NCBI RefSeq assembly: GCF_002157505.1
Contig: NZ_NFSC01000031.1
Span: forward strand, 682,001-746,000
Length of the DNA: 64,000 nt
Source: Arthrobacter agilis
GTDB lineage: Bacteria > Actinomycetota > Actinomycetes > Actinomycetales > Micrococcaceae
Direction: 5' to 3'
Position 1 is the first letter of the stretch. Every line of letters begins with the position of its first letter. Shown here in pieces: positions 46,720 through 55,780 of this stretch. Under the pieces are notes generated by a model, which searched no databases, was not told the DNA's origin, and saw only the letters and a program-made list of their open reading frames with translations. The position numbers and the translations under genes were made by a program.

Positions 46720-47423
46720 CGTCCGGTCCCCTGCCTGTGAGGCCCGGGCGATCGATCCGCACGCCACGGGCGGCTACGGCCGCCACGAGCACGGACGCGC
46801 TGTGGAAGCTGATGCATGCGGAGCGCGCTGCCCTCGCCCGGGACCTCGCAACCCTTTCACCGGAGGAGTGGCGGCACTCCACCCTGTGCGGTAGGTGGAC
46901 GGTGGAGGAGGTGACGGCTCACCTCTCAGCCGTAGCGTCGGTCAGGAGGTTGCGGTGGATCCGGAGCATGTTCGTCGCCGGCTTCCGCCCCCACCTGCAC
47001 AACCAGCGCAGGCTGGCCGAGCACCGCGGGGCGTCCCCCGCGGAGACGCTCGATCGGTTCCGGGCGGTGATCGGCCTGTCCACGGCGCCGTCGTCGGACC
47101 TGCCGGCATACCTCGGCGAGGTGGTGGTGCATGCGCAGGACATCCGGCAGCCGCTCGGCATCGCGACGCGATCGGGTATCGATGCGCTGCTGCCGGTGGC
47201 CCGGTTCTTCGTCGCCAGGGACTTCACGGTGGCGAGCCGCCGCAACGCATCGGGGCTGCGGCTGGAGGCGGACGATGCCCAGTTCGCCGTTGGCGACGGG
47301 CCGGAAGTGCGCGGGAACCTGCTCGCCCTCGTGATGTGTCTGGCCGCGCGTCCTGCCTATCTCGGCGAACTCGAAGGGCCAGGAGTGCCGGTGCTGCGGG
47401 GACGGATCGCCGGCGTCGACTGA
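46716..47423 (+). CDS. Maleylpyruvate isomerase-family (mycothiol-dependent fold) protein
   Basis: 235 residues with the DinB-like four-helix fold of TIGR03083-type proteins. The N-terminal LMHAERAALARDLATLSPEE and WRHSTLCGRWTVEEVTAHLS carry the first metal-site His. GEVVVHAQDIRQPLGI supplies the further His/Asp pair, and a C-terminal SCP2-like domain follows (LRLEADDAQFAVGDGPEVRG). Members use mycothiol, the actinobacterial thiol. Its ATG overlaps the VOC stop, so the two are likely translated together and may act on one electrophile. Confidence 0.85.
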   Translation: MTSGPLPVRPGRSIRTPRAATAATSTDALWKLMHAERAALARDLATLSPEEWRHSTLCGRWTVEEVTAHLSAVASVRRLRWIRSMFVAGFRPHLHNQRRLAEHRGASPAETLDRFRAVIGLSTAPSSDLPAYLGEVVVHAQDIRQPLGIATRSGIDALLPVARFFVARDFTVASRRNASGLRLEADDAQFAVGDGPEVRGNLLALVMCLAARPAYLGELEGPGVPVLRGRIAGVD

Positions 47424-47745
47424 CACACCGTCAGACGACTGACGACACCGTCATGGGCCGTCAGCCGCGCCTTCGTGCACGGGTTTCAGCAAGGAAGTCG
47501 CGTGTCGTGGCCCGACACGCCGGATCAGGGACGTTGGCGCTAGAAACCCGCGCACGACGCCGCAGCGAACTGCACCTACTGTTACTGCGGCTTGAACGGG
47601 TGCGGCGGGAACTGCTGACAGCCAGGGCCGGCGTACTGAACAGGAGCCGGTTCCGCTGGGAACCAGCTCCTGTTCCGCACGTGCCTAGTTCAGGGCGACG
47701 TACTTACCACCGCCGCACCTTGTGGGGCTGGAATAGGCTTGCGGG
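47424..47745. other. 322-base gap before amylosucrase
   Basis: A long open frame on the plus strand (46895-47767) has no ribosome site and a poor codon pattern; I do not call it. A hairpin lies at 47640-47673. Otherwise nothing is recognised. Confidence 0.4.
47640..47673 (+). terminator. Imperfect hairpin upstream of amylosucrase
   Basis: ACAGGAGCCGGTTCC and GGAACCAGCTCCTGT pair with a single C-A mismatch over 15 positions across a four-base loop. It is far from the preceding stop (217 bases), so it could terminate read-through or act as an operator for the amylosucrase gene. Confidence 0.5.
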
Positions 47746-49662
47746 ATGGATTCCGCGCACGCTCTGACCGAAAACCACATCCGGGCAGCGCTGCAGTCCG
47801 CGCGCCGAGAGACGACGTCGGGTACGGACTGGGAGTCCTTCGAGGCGCGCTTCGATACGGAGTTCCCCCGGCTGCAGTCGCTGTTCCACCGCATCTACGG
47901 CCCCGACGCGGATACGGAACTGCTGCAGGTGGTCCTCGACGCCGCCGCGTCCTGGCAGGAGCGCCCGGAGGACCTGAAGACTCTGGACGCATCCCGCGCG
48001 ATGGCGCCTGACTGGTTCTCCTCCAACCGGATGCTCGGCGGGGTCTGCTACGTGGACCTGTACGCGGGGAACCTGGCAGGTCTGCGGGAGCGCATCCCCT
48101 ACTTCAGGGAACTCGGCCTGACCTACCTGCACCTGATGCCCCTGTTCCTGGCACCGGCTGAGAACTCCGACGGCGGGTACGCCGTCTCGAGCTACCGCGA
48201 CGTCGACCCCACGCTCGGCACCATGGACGAGCTTGCGGACCTCGCTCGGGAGCTGCGCGGCAACGGCATCGCCCTCGTGGTCGACTTCATCTTCAACCAC
48301 ACGTCGAACGAGCACGAATGGGCGCGCGGGGCCGTCGCCGGGGATCCGGAGTACTCCGACTTCTACTGGATCTACCCGGACCGCCAAATGCCGGACGCCT
48401 ACGAGCGGACCGTTCGGGAGATCTTCCCCGACGACCACCCGGGCTCCTTCGTGCAGCTCGACGACGGGCGGTGGATCTGGGCGACGTTCCACTCGTTCCA
48501 GTGGGACCTCAACTACCGGAACCCGCGCGTCTTCCGGGCCATGGCCGGTGAGATGCTCTACCTCGCGAACCAGGGCGTCGACGTCGTGCGGATGGATGCC
48601 GTCGCCTTCATCTGGAAGCAGCTGGGGACCACCTGCGAGAGCCTGCCCGAAGCGCACCTCCTGCTGCAGGCCTTCAACGCCGTGTGCCGGCTCGCGGCTC
48701 CCTCGCTGCTGTTCAAGTCCGAGGCGATCGTGCACCCCGACGAAGTGGTGCAGTACATCGACCCGGGCGAGTGCCAGCTCAGCTACAACCCGCTGCAGAT
48801 GGCACTCATCTGGAATTCGCTCGCCACGCGGGAGGTCTCCCTGCTCGCCCAGGCCCTCGAACGCCGGCACGCCATCCCGGACGGCACCACCTGGGTCAAC
48901 TACGTGCGCAGCCACGACGACATCGGCTGGACGTTCTCCGACGAGGACGCCGCCGAGTTCGGGATCAACGGGCACGACCACCGCCGGTTCCTGAACGCCT
49001 TTTTCGTCAACCGGTTCCCCGACAGCTTCGCGCGCGGTGTCCCCTTCCAGGACAACCCCCGCACCGGGGACTGCCGCATCTCGGGCACCACGGCGTCGCT
49101 CGCCGGGCTGGAGGCCGCCCAGCAAACCGGTGAGGAAACAGACGCCGCCGTCGCGCGGATCCTCCTCGCCCACTCGATCATCCTCAGCACCGGCGGCATC
49201 CCCCTGCTCTACCTGGGCGACGAGGTGGGCCAGCTCAACGACTACGGCTACCTCGAGGACCCGGCCAAGGCGGACGACAGCCGGTGGGTCGGCCGGCCCG
49301 GTTACCCCGCGGACCGCTACGCGACCAGGCAGGACCCCGGGACCGAGGCCGGGGCCATCTTCACGCGGCTTCGTCAGCTCATCGACGTCCGGAAGCGCAC
49401 ACCGGAGTTCGCCGGCGGCCGGCTCGTGCCGTTCACCACGCACAACGCCCACGTCCTCGGCTACCAGCGACCCGGCCTGCTCGACGGCGAGGAGTCGACC
49501 GTCGTCGTCCTGGCGAACTTCGCGGAGACCCCGCAGCACATCGGCGCCGAGACACTCTCCGGCCTGCCGGAGACGGCGCTGGAACTCCTCACCGGCGAGC
49601 CCACGCACCTGCGCACCGGCCTGACCCTCGAGCCGCACGGTGTGCGGTGGTTGAGGGTCTGA
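47746..49662 (+). CDS. Amylosucrase (GH13)
   Basis: 638 residues; uses sucrose to build alpha-1,4-glucan and release fructose. The catalytic residues line up with those of Neisseria amylosucrase: nucleophile D284 in [11 protein letters not shown], acid/base E326 in [11 protein letters not shown] and D391 in SHDDIGWTF (286, 328 and 393 in that enzyme). Other landmarks are [17 protein letters not shown] and [13 protein letters not shown]. No signal peptide is visible, so it acts inside the cell. Neither a sucrose transporter nor a fructokinase lies next to it. Confidence 0.93.
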   Translation: MDSAHALTENHIRAALQSARRETTSGTDWESFEARFDTEFPRLQSLFHRIYGPDADTELLQVVLDAAASWQERPEDLKTLDASRAMAPDWFSSNRMLGGVCYVDLYAGNLAGLRERIPYFRELGLTYLHLMPLFLAPAENSDGGYAVSSYRDVDPTLGTMDELADLARELRGNGIALVVDFIFNHTSNEHEWARGAVAGDPEYSDFYWIYPDRQMPDAYERTVREIFPDDHPGSFVQLDDGRWIWATFHSFQWDLNYRNPRVFRAMAGEMLYLANQGVDVVRMDAVAFIWKQLGTTCESLPEAHLLLQAFNAVCRLAAPSLLFKSEAIVHPDEVVQYIDPGECQLSYNPLQMALIWNSLATREVSLLAQALERRHAIPDGTTWVNYVRSHDDIGWTFSDEDAAEFGINGHDHRRFLNAFFVNRFPDSFARGVPFQDNPRTGDCRISGTTASLAGLEAAQQTGEETDAAVARILLAHSIILSTGGIPLLYLGDEVGQLNDYGYLEDPAKADDSRWVGRPGYPADRYATRQDPGTEAGAIFTRLRQLIDVRKRTPEFAGGRLVPFTTHNAHVLGYQRPGLLDGEESTVVVLANFAETPQHIGAETLSGLPETALELLTGEPTHLRTGLTLEPHGVRWLRV

Positions 49663-49686
49663 GGTCCGTGTGCAAGTGCCCGGGCG

Positions 49687-50505
49687 CTACGCCTGCTGGC
49701 GCGAGAACTCCCCGGCAGCCCGGACCTGCTCCGGCGTGGGCCGGACCCCGGTGTAGAGCACGAACTGCTCCTCCGCCTGCAGTGCGACGACCTCGGCACC
49801 CGTGATGACCGGCGTGCCCGCCTCCCGTGCGGCGAGGATCAGCGGCGTCTCGGACGGGGACGCGACGACGTCGAACACCACCTGGGCGGCGTCGATGGCG
49901 GACTGCGGGAACGCGAGGGCTTCCGCATCCGCTCCGGTCATGCCGAGGGGTGTGACGTTGAGGATCAGGTCCGCCGTCGACTCCCCCACCGCCCGCTGCC
50001 AGTCGAAGCCGTAGAGCTCCGCGAGCGCCCGGCCCGTGCGCTCGTTGCGGGCCACGACCGTCACCCGGGTGAAGCCGGAGTCGCGCAGGGCCGCGACGAC
50101 GGCCTTGGCCATGCCCCCGGATCCCTGCACGAGGACCGAGTGCGTCGTCGGCACGGCGTGCTCGCGCAGGAGCCGCTCCACCGCGAGGTAGTCCGTGTTG
50201 TAGGCGGTGAGGACGCCGTCGTCGTTCACGATCGTGTTGACGGAGTCGATGGCCTTCGCCGAGGGATCGAGGGAGTCCACGAGTGCGATGACGTCCTCCT
50301 TGAACGGCATCGAGATGGCACAGCCCCGAATCCCGAGCCCGCGCAGACCGGCGATGGCGGCCGGCAGGTCCGTGGTGGTGAAGGCCTTGTAGATGTAGTT
50401 CAGCCCCAGCTCCTCGTAGAGGTAGTTGTGGAAGCGCGTCCCGATGTTGCTGGGCCGCGCGGCCAGGGAGATGCAGAGGGTCATGTCTTTGTTCAGGATG
50501 GGCAC
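49687..50505 (-). CDS. Shikimate dehydrogenase-like protein (HI0607 type)
   Basis: 272 residues. The N-terminal segment SLAARPSNIGTRFHNYLYEE is that of the HI0607/SdhL group, not classic AroE. GIRGCAISMPFKEDVIALVD (a catalytic lysine in PFKED) and SVNTIVNDDGVLTAYNTDYL follow. The nucleotide-binding fold shows VLVQGSGGMAKAVVAALRDS with the GxGGxA dinucleotide turn. HI0607-type enzymes reduce 3-dehydroshikimate slowly and may have another role. It reads from a region before the GCS2 gene (divergent). Confidence 0.88.
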   Translation of the reverse strand: MPILNKDMTLCISLAARPSNIGTRFHNYLYEELGLNYIYKAFTTTDLPAAIAGLRGLGIRGCAISMPFKEDVIALVDSLDPSAKAIDSVNTIVNDDGVLTAYNTDYLAVERLLREHAVPTTHSVLVQGSGGMAKAVVAALRDSGFTRVTVVARNERTGRALAELYGFDWQRAVGESTADLILNVTPLGMTGADAEALAFPQSAIDAAQVVFDVVASPSETPLILAAREAGTPVITGAEVVALQAEEQFVLYTGVRPTPEQVRAAGEFSRQQA

Positions 50506-50650
50506 CCGCCCATTCTTCCAGCCGGACGCTTCACCCGGCCACCACGCCCGTCCTGCACCTGCCCGTCAGGCACTAATATTGGAACGAGTCTCTTCCGCGA
50601 CGGCGCGATGCCGAGGCGCCCCCATCCCGCACCGTTCCAGGAGCAAGCCC

Positions 50651-51790
50651 TTGAAGATCGACTTTGCGCAGTCAGCCCAATCAACGCTCGGCGTCGAGTG
50701 GGAGCTGGCCCTCGTGGACCGCTACAACGGCGAACTCGCCTCCGTGGCCAACGAGGTCCTGCGCGGCGTCAGTGCGAACCACCCGGAACTGCAGGACGAC
50801 GACGAGCACCCGCACATCAAGCAGGAACTCCTGCTCAACACCGTCGAGCTCGTGACGGGGATCTGCACCACCGTCGAGGAAGCGAAGGAAGACCTGTCGC
50901 GCTCCCTCGCCGCCGTCCGCGAAGTCACCGACCCGATGGGCGTGGAGCTCTTCTGCGCCGGCTCGCACCCCTTCAGCGCCCCCCGAGCCCAGCAGGTCAC
51001 GGACAAGGAGCGGTACGCGAAGCTCATCGACCGCACGCAGTGGTGGGGCCGCCAGATGGTCATCTACGGGGTGCACGTGCACGTGGGACTCGATTCCAGG
51101 CACAAGGCCCTGCCCGTGGTAGATGGTCTCACCAACTACTTCCCGCACTTCCAGGCGCTCTCGGCGTCGTCGCCGTTCTGGGGCGGTGAGGACACGGGCT
51201 ACGCCTCGCAGCGGGCACTGATGTTCCAGCAGCTGCCCACGGCCGGACTGCCGTTCCACTTCGACGACTGGAACGGCTACGAGTCCTACGTCCAGGACAT
51301 GTTCACCACGGGAGTGATCGACGCCGTCAGCGAGATCCGATGGGACATCCGCCCGGTCGGCAACCTCGGCACCGTCGAGATGCGGGTGTGCGACGGCCTC
51401 TCGACCCTGCGGGACGTCGGCGCCGTCGCGGCCCTCACCCAGTGCCTCGTCCACGAGTTCTCGGAGACCCTGGACGCCGGAGGCAGCATCCCGACCATGC
51501 AGCCGTGGCACATCCAGGAGAACAAGTGGAGGGCTGCCCGCTACGGGCTCGACGCCATCATCATCCTGGACGCCCAGGGCAACGAGAAGCTCGTCACCGA
51601 GCACCTCGTCGAGGTGCTCGACCGGCTCGAACCCATCGCCGCGAAGCTCGGCTGCAGCAGCGAACTCGCGGACGTGGAGGGCATCCTGCAGCGTGGAGCC
51701 GGGTACCAGCGCCAGCGGCGGATCGCGGACGAGAACGACGGCGACCTCCGCGCCGTCGTGCTCGACATGGTGCAGCAGCTGCGCGAGTAG
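50651..51790 (+). CDS. Glutamate-cysteine ligase, GCS2/YbdK type
   Basis: 379 residues from a TTG preceded by AGGAG at seven bases. The frame is open to 50426, but the TTG start gives the family N-terminus KIDFAQSAQSTLGVEWELAL, where ExEW is the metal-binding motif of this fold. The family is the carboxylate-amine ligase group; in actinobacteria it may make gamma-glutamyl compounds or a weak glutamate-cysteine ligase. Landmarks are HIKQELLLNTVELVTGICTT and AGSHPFSAPRAQQVTDKERY. Confidence 0.9.
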   Translation: MKIDFAQSAQSTLGVEWELALVDRYNGELASVANEVLRGVSANHPELQDDDEHPHIKQELLLNTVELVTGICTTVEEAKEDLSRSLAAVREVTDPMGVELFCAGSHPFSAPRAQQVTDKERYAKLIDRTQWWGRQMVIYGVHVHVGLDSRHKALPVVDGLTNYFPHFQALSASSPFWGGEDTGYASQRALMFQQLPTAGLPFHFDDWNGYESYVQDMFTTGVIDAVSEIRWDIRPVGNLGTVEMRVCDGLSTLRDVGAVAALTQCLVHEFSETLDAGGSIPTMQPWHIQENKWRAARYGLDAIIILDAQGNEKLVTEHLVEVLDRLEPIAAKLGCSSELADVEGILQRGAGYQRQRRIADENDGDLRAVVLDMVQQLRE

Positions 51791-51829
51791 GCGCCGGGCT
51801 CTCTCGGCGAGCGGTTCAGCGTGGGCAGG

Positions 51830-52075
51830 TCAGCGTGAGCCGCCGGTGAAGCGATCGTCCGTCGTCGGATTGTCGGCCGGCGCGTCCTCGAGGCCGAGGT
51901 TCGCGGCGAGCGTCTTCGGGGACGGGTTGTCCGCCGGGACGACCTGGTTGGAGATGAGGTCCACCTCGTCCGCAGCGGTCAGCGGCCCGTCCTGGATCTG
52001 GGCGACGTCCGTCGGATCGATCCCCTCCGTGCTGCCGAGGTCCTTCATGTGGTGTTCTTCAGTCGGCTGGTCCAT
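51830..52075 (-). CDS. Small acidic hydrophilic protein
   Basis: 81 residues (MDQPTEEHHMKDLGSTEGID, LTAADEVDLISNQVVPADNP) without hydrophobic segments or cysteines. It looks intrinsically disordered. No family is recognised. The ATG at 52075 and one at 52048 are both possible; ribosome sites are weak. It could be a general stress-type small protein. Confidence 0.5.
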   Translation of the reverse strand: MDQPTEEHHMKDLGSTEGIDPTDVAQIQDGPLTAADEVDLISNQVVPADNPSPKTLAANLGLEDAPADNPTTDDRFTGGSR

Positions 52076-52200
52076 GCTCCGAGCGTAGGCGCCGCCACTC
52101 CTCCCCCGCAGCGGGGGAGCCGGACGCAGCAGCCTGTTGCGGCTCCCGTCCGCGCGGTGTACCGGAGCGGCCCCGGCGGCGGGGCGTCCTGGAGCCGGGC

Positions 52201-54210
52201 TCAGCGGTCCGGAAGGATCAGCGCGTAGCCGAAGGGCTCCAGCGTGACGTCGCGGACCACGGCATCCGCGAGCACGTCCCGCCCCTGCACGTCGACGCGG
52301 ACGGGCTCGGCACCGTGGTTGATGACCGTCAGCAGCGGCCCGCGCCGGACGGCTTCGACCATCGGCGGGAGTCCCGCGAGCACCGGCGGTACCTCCGCCG
52401 CCGCGAACAGGTGCTCGAGCACCTGGCGCGCTCCGTCGTCGTCGGGCACCGTGGCGAGGTAGTAGGCGGTGCCTGCCCCGTGGCGGCGCGAGGTCAGCGC
52501 GGGCCTGCCGTGCTGTCGGCCTCCGTCGAAGGTCGCAAGGACCGCGGCGTCGACGGCGTGTGCCTCCTCGGCGAGGAAGGACCCCGCGAAGCCGAACCCG
52601 TCGCCGGTCACCCGCGCGTGCTGCTGGCCGGGACCCGCCGAGCCCGGCGCGACCAGGGCACCGAAGTCCTCGACGACGATCCCCAGCAGGTCCCGCACCT
52701 GTGTGCCGAAGCCGCCCGACCGGAAGCGGTCGTTCCCGTCCACGACGTCGCTGAAGGCCGTGACGAGCAGGTGCCCGCCCTGCTCGACGAACGCCGTCAG
52801 GTTCCCGGCGGCCTCCCCCGTCAGCAGGTAGAGGTGCGGGGCGAGGACGACGTCGTACTGCGTGAGCTCGGCGGTGGGCGGCAGGATGTCCACCTGCACG
52901 TGGAGACGGTGGGCGGCGTCGTACCAGCCCCGCACGAGGGACAGGTAGTCGAGCGAGGTGGGGTGGTCGGGGTTCTCGATGGCCCACCAGTTCTCCCAGT
53001 CGAGCAGGAGAGCGACCCGGGCGGAGCCGTCGTCGGCCGGAAGGTCCGGCAGACGGCCCAGCTCTTCCCCGAGTGCCACCACCTCACGCCACGTGCGTGT
53101 CTGCGTCCCGGCGTGCGGCAGCATCCCCGAGTGGAACTTCTCGGCCCCCGCCCGGGACTGGCGCCACTGGAAGAAGAGGACGCCGTCGGCTCCTCGGGCC
53201 ACGGCCTGCATGCTCTGCGCCGCGAGCTGCCCCGGCGCCTTCGGGGCGTTGGAGGGGCGCCAGTTCACAGCGTTGGAGGCCTGCTCCATGAGCAGCCAGG
53301 GCGTTCCCGGCTTGAGGGACCGCATCAGGTCGCCGTGGAAGGCGCCCTCGCGGAACCCCTCGGGATCATTGGGGTCGGGGTAGAGGTCGTCGCTGATGAC
53401 ATCCAGCTCCGGCGCCCACTCGGCGTAGTTCACGGACTTGAACGCTCCCATGAAGTTCGTGGTGACCGGCTGCGTGGCGCCGGCGGCCCGGATGATGTCC
53501 CGCTCCATCCGGTAGCACTCGAGGAGCATGTCCGAGGTGAACCGGCGGTAGTCGAGCAGCTGCCCCGGATTGTGGCTGTAGGGCGCGCGGCGGGGCGGGA
53601 AGACCTCCGCGAAGGAGCCGTACCGCTGGGACCAGAACATGGTGCCCCACGCCTCGTTGAGCGCATCCACCGAGCCGTACCGCTTCTCCAGCCAGCCCCG
53701 GAAGGCATCCCGGGCGGCATCCGAATAGTCCACGTTCAGGTGGCAGCCGTACTCGTTGTTCACGTGCCAGAGGACGACGGCGGGGTGATCGGCGTAGCGC
53801 CCGGCGATCCTCGTGACGAGTTCGGTGGCGATCCTGCGGTAGGCGGGCGAGGACGGCGCGTAGTGCTGGCGGCTGCCGTGCCAGTAGGGCGTCCCGTTCT
53901 CGTCCGCGGCCAGCATCTCCGGGTAGGCGACGGTCGCCCACGGCGGGGGCGACGCCGTCGCGGTCGCCAGGTCCACCGCGATCCCGCCGTCGTGCAGGAG
54001 ACCGATGATGCGGTCCAGCCAGTCGAAGTCGAACTCGTGCTCCGACGGCTGGATGCGCGCCCAGGAGAAGATCCCGAGGCTCACCATCGTGACCCCGGCT
54101 TCCTGCATGCGTGCTATGTCCTCCGGCCAGACCTCTTCGGGCCATTGCTCGGGGTTGTAGTCGCCGCCGTAGTGCACTCGGACTCCAGGGATCGTCGGTT
54201 CTTCGGACAA
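52201..54210 (-). CDS. Beta-galactosidase, GH42
   Basis: About 669 residues; hydrolyses beta-galactosides, here perhaps short galactan from pectin side chains. The N-terminal YGGDYNPEQWPEEVW is the family start. The acid/base is E153 in WHVNNEYGC and the nucleophile E309 in LMEQASNAVNW. The C-terminal trimerisation and beta-domains continue to the end. A TTG at 54210 is five bases past the DUF624 stop and has no clear ribosome site; a GTG at 54177 with GGAG before it is a good alternative. It is the last gene of the importer operon. Confidence 0.92.
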   Translation of the reverse strand: MSEEPTIPGVRVHYGGDYNPEQWPEEVWPEDIARMQEAGVTMVSLGIFSWARIQPSEHEFDFDWLDRIIGLLHDGGIAVDLATATASPPPWATVAYPEMLAADENGTPYWHGSRQHYAPSSPAYRRIATELVTRIAGRYADHPAVVLWHVNNEYGCHLNVDYSDAARDAFRGWLEKRYGSVDALNEAWGTMFWSQRYGSFAEVFPPRRAPYSHNPGQLLDYRRFTSDMLLECYRMERDIIRAAGATQPVTTNFMGAFKSVNYAEWAPELDVISDDLYPDPNDPEGFREGAFHGDLMRSLKPGTPWLLMEQASNAVNWRPSNAPKAPGQLAAQSMQAVARGADGVLFFQWRQSRAGAEKFHSGMLPHAGTQTRTWREVVALGEELGRLPDLPADDGSARVALLLDWENWWAIENPDHPTSLDYLSLVRGWYDAAHRLHVQVDILPPTAELTQYDVVLAPHLYLLTGEAAGNLTAFVEQGGHLLVTAFSDVVDGNDRFRSGGFGTQVRDLLGIVVEDFGALVAPGSAGPGQQHARVTGDGFGFAGSFLAEEAHAVDAAVLATFDGGRQHGRPALTSRRHGAGTAYYLATVPDDDGARQVLEHLFAAAEVPPVLAGLPPMVEAVRRGPLLTVINHGAEPVRVDVQGRDVLADAVVRDVTLEPFGYALILPDR

Positions 54211-54215
54211 GGATT

Positions 54216-54854
54216 TCAGGTGCCGGTGGGGCGCTCGCGCACCGAGGTCGCGAGTGCCGCGAACACCAGGCACCCGACGGCAGGGACCACGAGCGGCGGC
54301 AGTTGCCATGCGACGATCGCCGCGAGGGCGACCGCCGCGACGAGCCAGAGGACGCCGGCCGGATCACGGCGGACGTCGCGGATCCACTCCAGCCAGGCGA
54401 CCCGCCACGACCCCGCGGCATGCCAGCGCGCCGTCGTCCCGGCCAGGCCCGCCAGCACGGAGGCGAGCAGGACGACGCCCAGCGCGAGGACGGCCTGCCA
54501 GCCCGGCAGGAGCCGGGAACTGGCGACGACGATGTCCAGCAGGAGGAGGGACACGGCGACGGCGACGCCCAGTCCCACGAGCCACCCGGTCCTCAGGGCG
54601 GCCGTGAAGTCCGCGGCGAACTGCCGCAGCGGAGAGTCCTCGGCCCGCAGGAAGCGGTGGAGGTGGGCGGATCCCGCGGCGAACGCTGCCGGGATCGTGA
54701 CGATCCCGAGGCCGGCGACACAGCACAGCACGCCCACCCAGAGGACCTCCCCGAAGAGGGCGAACTTCGCGGTCGCCCCGGGCCAGCGCAGGCTGCTTCC
54801 ATCGTGGGCGGCGGCTTCGCGCCCACGAACTGCCTCGCGCCGGCGCCGGCTCAT
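54216..54854 (-). CDS. DUF624 (YesL-like) membrane protein
   Basis: 212 residues with about five membrane helices and the family start AKFALFGEVLWVGVLCCVAG followed by IPAAFAAGSAHLHRFLR. DUF624/YesL proteins are encoded within carbohydrate importer operons, including the rhamnogalacturonan yes operon of Bacillus, and their role is unknown. The ATG overlaps the stop of the second permease (ATGA), so translation is coupled, which strengthens the start choice. GH42 follows six bases later. Confidence 0.87.
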   Translation of the reverse strand: MSRRRREAVRGREAAAHDGSSLRWPGATAKFALFGEVLWVGVLCCVAGLGIVTIPAAFAAGSAHLHRFLRAEDSPLRQFAADFTAALRTGWLVGLGVAVAVSLLLLDIVVASSRLLPGWQAVLALGVVLLASVLAGLAGTTARWHAAGSWRVAWLEWIRDVRRDPAGVLWLVAAVALAAIVAWQLPPLVVPAVGCLVFAALATSVRERPTGT

Positions 54855-55780
54855 CCCTTGAGGCCCTGCGTTGCGACGCCGTCGACGAGGAAGCGCTGGA
54901 AGAGGATGAAGAACAGCATGACGGGCAGGAGCGCGAGCACGGAGATCGCGATCGTCGCACCGTAGTCGGAGGTGCTCGTCTGGTCGTTGAAGATCCGCAG
55001 GGCGAGCGGCAGCGGGTACTTCTCCGGCGAGTTCAGGTACAGCAGCGGGCCCAGGAAGTCGTTCCAGCTCCAGATGAAGGCGAAGATCGACGACGTGATG
55101 AGCGCGGGCTTGATCAGCGGCAGCGTGATGGAGAAGAAGATCCGGCCGTGGCCGCAGCCGTCGATCCGGGCGGCCTCGTCCAGCTCGCGCGGCAGGTTGC
55201 GGATGAACTGCACCATGAGGAAGACGAAGAATGCTTCCGTGGCGAGGAACTTGCCGGCCAGCAGCGGCCAGAAGGTGTCGATCAGCCCCAGGTTCCGGAA
55301 GATCATGTACTGCGGGATGATCAGCACGTGGAACGGCAGCAGCAGCGTTCCGATCATCGCCGCGAAGAGGAGCTTGCTGCCCCGGAAATTGATCCTCGAG
55401 AACGCGTAGGCGGCCATGGACGACGAGATGACCGTACCGATGACGGCGCCGATGCCGAGCAGGAGCGAGTTGAGGAAGAACTTCCAGGTGGGGATGCCGG
55501 CGATGCCCTGCATCACCTTGACGAAGTTGTCGAAGGTGGGATTCTCGGGGAAGAAGCCCTGGTTGCTGCCGAACTCGGAGTTCGGCTTCAGCGAGGCCGA
55601 GACCATCCACAGCAGCGGGTACAGCACGAGAGCGGTCAGGGCGACGATGCCGATCACCCACAGGGCCGTGGGGAGGTGGCGTCGCAGCGGGCGGCGCCGG
55701 CGGCGCCGGCGGGCCGGCCGCGTGAGCCCGTCGGGATCCACGGGCACCGGGACGGCAGGGTTCGATTCGATGGTGGTCAC
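54851..55780 (-). CDS. CUT1 sugar ABC permease, MalG-like
   Basis: 309 residues from a GTG that overlaps the first permease stop; CAGGAGA precedes it. Six membrane helices are seen, with the EAA loop ELDEAARIDGCGHGRIFFSI before LPLIKPALITSSIFAFIWSW. It fits the CUT1 family, which imports di- and oligosaccharides. It is the second permease of the operon and ends FILFQRFLVDGVATQGLKG, the usual C-terminal form. Confidence 0.94.
   Translation of the reverse strand: MTTIESNPAVPVPVDPDGLTRPARRRRRRRPLRRHLPTALWVIGIVALTALVLYPLLWMVSASLKPNSEFGSNQGFFPENPTFDNFVKVMQGIAGIPTWKFFLNSLLLGIGAVIGTVISSSMAAYAFSRINFRGSKLLFAAMIGTLLLPFHVLIIPQYMIFRNLGLIDTFWPLLAGKFLATEAFFVFLMVQFIRNLPRELDEAARIDGCGHGRIFFSITLPLIKPALITSSIFAFIWSWNDFLGPLLYLNSPEKYPLPLALRIFNDQTSTSDYGATIAISVLALLPVMLFFILFQRFLVDGVATQGLKG

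Noticed and set aside
46895-47767. A 290-codon plus-strand open frame
   Set aside because: It overlaps the maleylpyruvate isomerase-fold gene in another frame, has no ribosome site, and its arginine-rich composition is typical of a shadow frame in G+C-rich DNA.
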